Below are positions 59,791 to 64,000 of a stretch of 64,000 nucleotides of DNA, one piece after another. The position numbers and the translations under genes are program-made. The notes below the pieces were generated by a model. That model made no database searches, was not told the DNA's origin, and worked only from the letters and a program-made list of their open reading frames with translations. The DNA comes from Methylomicrobium lacus LW14 (GTDB taxonomy: Bacteria; Pseudomonadota; Gammaproteobacteria; Methylococcales; Methylomonadaceae). The stretch lies in assembly GCF_000527095.1 (NCBI RefSeq), contig NZ_AZUN01000001.1, positions 1,860,001 through 1,924,000 of the forward strand, given 5' to 3'. Position 1 is the stretch's first letter. Every line of letters starts with the position of its first letter.

Positions 59791-59946
59791 CACTGCCATT
59801 AAGTTAAGCCAATCATGGTAAGAAGTTAAGCCGTTCGTGGTGAGCTTGTCGAACCATGAACGGTTTAACTTCGGGGCTTCGGATGATTCCGTTCACCCTT
59901 CGACAAGCTCAGGGCGAACGGAATCATCCTTAACTTAATGGCAGTG
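59791..59946. mobile_element. 156-bp MITE-like element with IS4-type ends
   Basis: Perfect 18-bp terminal inverted repeats, CACTGCCATTAAGTTAAG at 59791-59808 and its exact complement at 59929-59946, enclose a non-coding interior. An 11-bp direct repeat AAGTGCCACGT flanks it at 59780-59790 and 59947-59957. From memory the ends resemble those of IS4 (also 18 bp), and IS4 makes 11-13 bp duplications. The interior contains the palindromic CCCTTCGACAAGCTCAGGGC sequence found as a repeat in many genomes. No transposase is encoded, so it would move in trans. The rest of 59757-60161 shows no gene. Confidence 0.85.
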
Positions 59947-60079
59947 AAGTGCCACGTGGGAGCGAGCATTCCTTATCGGCCAATTGCGGACCGCTAGGTT
60001 GCGGTCGTGAATGACAGCGATTGAATAGATACCTGCCTTCCTGCTTAGCTATAAATGCTTGATTGCAAGACCTAATGGA

Positions 60080-61505
60080 ATGGTCCGCCCCACTTCCCAA
60101 GCGGCCGAAATGGGGCCAAGATGGTATTTTCTATACCCTCTCAACAGAAGCGAGGCAGACCATGGCAAACGATCATACAAACACCGACAATGTCGTCAAA
60201 GTATTGGGCATTGATTTGGCTAAACAAAGCTTCCATTTATACGGTGTCGATGTTGCCGGGCAGCGCGTCATCAACAAAACGCTCAGTCGCAAGCAACTGG
60301 CCGCTTTCGTGGCCAATCTGCCCCCTTGTCTGATTGGGCTGGAAGCGTGTGGCGGAGCCCACCATTGGGCGCGCCGTTTTAGCGCGTTCGGCCATACGGT
60401 GCGCATGATGGCGCCGCAGTTCGTCAAGCCCTACGTCAAATCGAACAAAAATGACGCGGTCGATGCAGAAGCCATTTGCGAGGCGGTACAACGCCCCAAC
60501 ATGCGTTTTGTGCCGACCAAGGGGATCGAACAACAAGACATTCAAAGCCTACATCGGGTGCGTAGCCAGCTGGTGTCCCGGCGCACCGCGCAAGCCAATC
60601 AGGTGCGCGGTCTATTATTGGAATACGGCCTGGTGATCCCGAAAGGCATTCATCATGTCAGGAAAGCCTTGCCGGCGCTTCTGGAAGATTCGGAGAATGC
60701 CTTATCCGCCTTATTCCGGGAATTGCTCAATGAACTTTATGATGAAATGGGGTATTTGGATCAACGCATTGCGACGCTTGAACGGAAATTAGCGGCCATC
60801 AGCGCTCAGCATGAAGACTGCCAACGGTTGATGACGATTCCGGGCGTGGGGCTACTAACCGCGACCGCGCTGCTCGCGGCCATCGGCGACATTAGCGTCT
60901 TTAAAAGCGGTCGGGAACTGGCAGCCTGGTTAGGGTTGGTGCCCCGGCAGCATTCCACCGGCGGCAAGCCGACGCTATTAGGCATCAGTAAGCGTGGCGA
61001 TGCCTATTTGCGGACGTTGCTGATTCACGGCGGGCGCTCGGTTTCGCGGGTGGCACACAAGCACGAGGACAAGCATCATCTCTGGATCAGCGACATCAAG
61101 CGTCGACGCGGCGAAAATATTTCCAATGTCGCGGTGGCCAACAAGAATGCCCGCATTGCCTGGGCATTGCTGACCAAGAAAGAAAATTATCGGGCGGCAG
61201 CATGAGGGCCATATCACTCTTCAAAAGGGGAAGCTCTTCCTGTCGAGCCAAACAGTGAAACGGGTAAACATCAGCAACGAATTGCGGAGATAACATTCAA
61301 GTGATGGCATAAAAGGTAACACCTGCATTCCAAGAGCCTGCTGGGGTCTCGGGCTCATTTGAAGCCGTAGACCTGATGAGGTGGGAATGCGCGAATTCCA
61401 TCAGGGCCGGAAGTCATTGAGCACTTCATCATAAGGCCGGATATATGGGCGCATTATTTCTTTATGTCACATGTGAATTTTTTCTTGCAATACGGGGCGG
61501 ACCAT
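60080..61505 (+). mobile_element. IS110-family (IS1111-type) insertion sequence
   Basis: A 12-bp inverted repeat, ATGGTCCGCCCC (60080-60091) and GGGGCGGACCAT (61494-61505), brackets the transposase gene. IS1111-type elements have such subterminal repeats, with the true ends a few bases outside, so the element is about 1.43 kb. About 290 non-coding bases separate the transposase stop from the right repeat; IS110-family elements carry structured guide (bridge) RNA in non-coding ends, so this region could encode one. No target duplication is expected for this family. Confidence 0.8.
60162..61205 (+). CDS. IS110-family transposase (DEDD recombinase)
   Basis: The 347-residue protein has the N-terminal RuvC-like DEDD domain (VLGIDLAKQSFHLYGVD with the first Asp; CLIGLEACGGAHHWARRF with Glu; KSNKNDAVDAEAICEAV with the Asp pair). 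The C-terminal Tnp2 domain (LMTIPGVGLLTATALLAAIGD, FKSGRELAAWLGLVPRQHSTGGK, LGISKRGDAYLRTLLIHGGRS) includes the catalytic Ser region. All key positions look intact, so the element may be active. ATG 60162 has GAGG upstream; an ATG at 60063 lies outside the likely left end of the element. Confidence 0.93.
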   Translation: MANDHTNTDNVVKVLGIDLAKQSFHLYGVDVAGQRVINKTLSRKQLAAFVANLPPCLIGLEACGGAHHWARRFSAFGHTVRMMAPQFVKPYVKSNKNDAVDAEAICEAVQRPNMRFVPTKGIEQQDIQSLHRVRSQLVSRRTAQANQVRGLLLEYGLVIPKGIHHVRKALPALLEDSENALSALFRELLNELYDEMGYLDQRIATLERKLAAISAQHEDCQRLMTIPGVGLLTATALLAAIGDISVFKSGRELAAWLGLVPRQHSTGGKPTLLGISKRGDAYLRTLLIHGGRSVSRVAHKHEDKHHLWISDIKRRRGENISNVAVANKNARIAWALLTKKENYRAAA

Positions 61506-61799
61506 ATATGATCCTATCTTTCCTGCCCACCAATCACAGCAAAATCGTGTTGGTAGAAAAGCGCTGCTCACCCCAGGGCAATTGCACGAACAGAATTTGC
61601 TAATATACGCTGGATGAGAGAACATAAATTTCTGCAAGACTAACCCGTATTTTGTACAAATTCTGCGTAGAATAATCTTCGCTTAAGACTATGGATGGCA
61701 TAAGAAGAGGCTTTTGTAGCTATCTATATTAGCAATCACTGTTCATGCAATTGACCTGCTGCTCACCCTACGCGACTAATAGGCCAATAGTAAGCGAAT
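61506..61799. other. AT-rich intergenic region without recognisable gene
   Basis: Between the right end of the IS110-type element and the membrane-protein gene I see no reading frame, RNA gene or repeat that I can support. Confidence 0.5.
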
Positions 61800-62519
61800 T
61801 TAATTTTGAGGGGATTCACTCCGAATTATATCCTGCATAATTCGATGAGATTTTAATTCGATTGAATTTATAGCTTGTACAATTTCAGTTATATAAAATC
61901 TGGTATTCACAGATTCTAAAATATGCAATAATTTTTCATGATCATTATTATTTTTTGCCTTGGCAATCTCTTCATGTATTCTTGTTGTCCACATTTCAAA
62001 ATCACCTACACTTTTTGTAAAGAGATCAAGTTCTGATAAAAGCTCTGGAAAATACAATATTATGATCATTCTCGATTTATAAAGCGGATTCTGACTTAAA
62101 CTATCTTGATCCATCTTGAAAATGTCATTCACTTTTTTATTATGCCATGGATAAATATCGTAAATAGAGCTCATCAATTCTTCTAGTTTTATTCTGCTAA
62201 GGGTTTTCCTTTCTTTTGATGCCCAGTCTTTATGGTTAACAGCCGTTTTAACTTCTTCCGTTATTTTAGTTTGAGCTTTGACTTGGTTGAGTAGATCCTG
62301 AAAATCGGATTTGGTGGCAAAGTTTTCACCTCGTTTTCGGAAATAAGATGTTAGATAGGATGTAGACGCTGATGTCAGAAAAATAAGTAAAAGTAAAATT
62401 AAATAATGATTTAAATTAAAAAGTATTTGTTCATTTACTATTTGTTCAGTGACCTGTTTAACGAGATGCTCAGGAAAGGTTAGCCTCGTGGTTAAATTTT
62501 CAATTCCTATGGAATCCAT
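61800..62519 (-). CDS. hypothetical single-pass membrane protein
   Basis: This 239-residue protein has one membrane helix (about 36-56, LNHYLILLLLIFLTSASTSYL) followed by YFRKRGENFATKSDFQDLLNQVKAQTKITEEVK. That juxtamembrane pattern (K/RGENxATKxD) I recall from a set of uncharacterised proteins found in variable genomic regions. The remaining cytoplasmic part is alpha-helical (KTLSRIKLEELMSSIYDIYPWHNK, IHEEIAKAKNNNDHEKLLHILE). Codon use is AT-rich compared with the rest of the window, suggesting recent acquisition. AAGGAAAA precedes the ATG. No function can be assigned. Confidence 0.7.
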   Translation of the reverse strand: MDSIGIENLTTRLTFPEHLVKQVTEQIVNEQILFNLNHYLILLLLIFLTSASTSYLTSYFRKRGENFATKSDFQDLLNQVKAQTKITEEVKTAVNHKDWASKERKTLSRIKLEELMSSIYDIYPWHNKKVNDIFKMDQDSLSQNPLYKSRMIIILYFPELLSELDLFTKSVGDFEMWTTRIHEEIAKAKNNNDHEKLLHILESVNTRFYITEIVQAINSIELKSHRIMQDIIRSESPQN

Positions 62520-62797
62520 GCTGTTTTCCTTATCTTCAAAATGGGCTCAGCCCCCATTTTTCTGGTTGAAATAGTGCGGATTTGATCTGTCATATACAGG
62601 AATAAGCTTAAAACTCTGCTTACGCCATTAATTCATATAACGTAAATTAAACAAAATTGATTGGCAAAAACCGGCCAATAGGAGGCATTCAAGGATTTAA
62701 GCGCAATGGCAGCTGCAAAACAGAAAATTGTCGTTCACCCCCTATTACACTCGCCATAGCGAAGCTAAGGTCTACTGGAAATAATTATTAGGATTCA

Positions 62798-63727
62798 TCA
62801 TCTTGACAACCCTCTATCAATTCTCCTCATACCTGCAAGATAGTCATCCAGAAAACCGGCGCCACCTATCACTCGCATAGGGTTACTATCTGCTGCGATT
62901 TCTCGATGAAAATCTTCAATAGAACACCATCCACACTTTTTCATCCCGGCAATTGGTTCTTTACAAACTGAGCACGAATGAGGCGCTGCGCTGATTGAAC
63001 CTTGGTCGAAAATATATGTAGATCCAGATTCATCAATGAAATAAGGTTTTGCACTACTTCTGCCGATTACCATTTGATAACCGCTGCAATCACAGGCGCC
63101 AATTATTTGCCGTGCTGCTGAACGAGTATCGGTTGTTGCTTTCGCTCCCAAGATGATTGCCGTTATACAATCAATGGGAATAGAGAACAGCATCAAGCCA
63201 GAGCTATCGTCAATGTATTCGGAAGGTGAAACTAATCGGCGTTCTTGTTCGTAGCTCCAGCAAGCGCTTTTTGTATAGTAGGCGCCGCTCATAACTGCCT
63301 GCCAGAGAAAATATGTATGGCGAGGCTTCATGGTGCCAAAGGCCATGTGAAGGTGATCAATTATGTAATCATGTGGTTCATCTTGATAATCGACGTCTCC
63401 GAATCTAACTTCAGGGAACCTCTCTTGAATTTTTTCTTCGTCTACTTCTATCACTAGACCGCAGTGGTTATGAGCATAATGAGCCCACATCGGAATTACG
63501 CTCGGGGATTTGGAGAAACAAGTTGTTGCGTTTTGTGGCACCTTACCTACCGTTTCGGCGTAGAAGGCCAGTATTTCCGGTTTCTGATTGAAGTCTATTG
63601 TTAGGAAAAGTTCGTACGGATCGTTGAAATCTTGCGGATATGAGCACTTAAACTGGCAAATCCCATCCTGTGCGAAAGCCTTTTCTAGTACGTCTGGCCC
63701 AATGTATTTGTAGATTTTCTTGCTCAA
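62798..63727 (-). CDS. DUF2971 protein with C-terminal zinc-ribbon-like Cys pairs
   Basis: This protein of about 309 residues matches DUF2971: KIYKYIGPDVLEKAF at the start, the core QDFNDPYELFLTIDF, TTCFSKSPSVIPMWAHYAHNHCGLVIEVDEE, and later CWSYEQERRLVSP and IILGAKATTD. The C-terminal part adds SCSVCKEPIAGMKKCGWCS, two CxxC pairs that could bind zinc. I place the start at TTG 63727, which has GGAG five bases upstream; an ATG at 63907 would add 60 poorly coding residues. DUF2971 proteins have no known activity and are frequent in variable or mobile regions. It lies 278 bases from the AT-rich membrane-protein gene on the same strand. Confidence 0.8.
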   Translation of the reverse strand: MSKKIYKYIGPDVLEKAFAQDGICQFKCSYPQDFNDPYELFLTIDFNQKPEILAFYAETVGKVPQNATTCFSKSPSVIPMWAHYAHNHCGLVIEVDEEKIQERFPEVRFGDVDYQDEPHDYIIDHLHMAFGTMKPRHTYFLWQAVMSGAYYTKSACWSYEQERRLVSPSEYIDDSSGLMLFSIPIDCITAIILGAKATTDTRSAARQIIGACDCSGYQMVIGRSSAKPYFIDESGSTYIFDQGSISAAPHSCSVCKEPIAGMKKCGWCSIEDFHREIAADSNPMRVIGGAGFLDDYLAGMRRIDRGLSR

Positions 63728-63930
63728 GATAACTCCGATGATTTGTATATGATGTCTAACAAGAATTAAATAGTAAGATGTATATCTACCACGAAACCAA
63801 CTGATTCTCAATAAATAAATTATCCGTCTACAATATTCTCCCTTTCTTATGTCAATCGATCCGCTGAAAATTAGCGGCTGGTTAGGATTAGATTGCGGTC
63901 GTTCCATTTAGCATAGTGACCGGCAACAAC

Positions 63931-63962
63931 GGGTCGCTATGTTGAGCTTAACATAGCGACCC
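63931..63962. repeat. perfect 13-bp inverted repeat near the right edge
   Basis: GGGTCGCTATGTT and its exact complement flank a six-base loop. The sequence just after it contains two copies of CTATGTGTAG. The element may continue beyond the window. Confidence 0.75.
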
Positions 63963-64000
63963 CTATGTGTAGTTGCAAACTATGTGTAGCTTGTTGATCT

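Noticed and set aside
60063..60161. Longer transposase start at 60063
   Set aside because: It would begin outside the left subterminal repeat and adds 33 residues not expected in IS110-family enzymes.
63931..64000. Possible integron attC site at the right edge
   Set aside because: GTTGAGC and GCTTAAC core-like heptamers occur but in the inverse order and overlapping, and no integrase or further cassette site is visible.
1..64000. CRISPR array, tRNA or rRNA genes
   Set aside because: No regularly spaced direct repeats, tRNA cloverleaf signatures or conserved rRNA segments were seen on either strand by reading; a covariance-model search would settle short RNAs.

Overview
The window looks like a chromosomal segment of a Gram-negative proteobacterium, probably a gammaproteobacterium. 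It has paired TonB/ExbD genes, two-partner secretion, RND pumps, Tat-exported redox proteins, a LuxR-type regulator and a GC-rich backbone with many palindromic interspersed repeats. Some features (SmbP-like protein, abundant small cytochromes, planctomycete-type DUF1501/DUF1549 proteins) recall methylotrophs or nitrifiers, but no diagnostic methane or ammonia oxidation gene is present, so the lineage is inference.

Layout. 0-9.6 kb is mixed: a LuxR-family regulator, a methyltransferase-like protein, a PEBP protein, a peroxiredoxin, an RND pump with adaptor, a decayed PepSY gene, cysC and a phosphopantetheinyl transferase. 9.8-19.6 kb holds a sensor-less sigma-54 activator and, upstream of it on the same strand, an operon: rhodanese-like, DUF1549/DUF1553, DUF1501 (Tat), CX3CH cytochrome, peroxiredoxin, dihaem cytochrome, PepSY, tatA, tatB. 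19.9-26.7 kb holds an SMP-30 protein and TonB receptor, divergent from an arylsulfotransferase-like protein and a cupin, then a degraded toxin with an intact antitoxin. 26.9-48.6 kb holds PstS-like, PKD, TpsB, a 3461-residue TpsA adhesin, a DUF2341-ExbB fusion, ExbD, TonB, a porin and a coiled-coil protein. 49-59.8 kb holds an SmbP-like protein, xdhC-iorB-iorA, a Tat-exported superoxide dismutase and a second RND pump. 59.8-64 kb holds a MITE-like element, an IS110/IS1111 element and an AT-rich tail with a membrane protein and a DUF2971 protein.

Main observation. Seven intergenic regions each carry two copies of an 18-bp dyad (approximately CTGYTGA-N4-TCARCAG, i.e. TGY-N10-RCA) whose centres are exactly 32 bp apart. 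Each pair lies upstream of a sigma-54-type -24/-12 sequence (GG-N10-GC or a one-base variant). These read as enhancer pairs for one sigma-54 activator, most simply the sensor-less one at 9839-10915. They connect the rhodanese/DUF1549/DUF1501/Tat operon, the TonB receptor, the arylsulfotransferase-like gene, the adhesin cluster, the PstS-like gene, the SmbP-like gene, iorAB, probably the superoxide dismutase, and the RND pump into one regulon. By hand count, many exported proteins of this set have almost no Met or Cys in the mature chain (0 in the SMP-30, cupin, rhodanese and SmbP-like proteins; 1 each in the arylsulfotransferase-like, PstS-like and PKD proteins). That composition is known from sulfur-starvation proteins. 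Together with the SfnR-like activator architecture it suggests a sulfur-limitation or sulfur-ester scavenging surface system. This function is inference; the repeated DNA geometry is read directly from the sequence.
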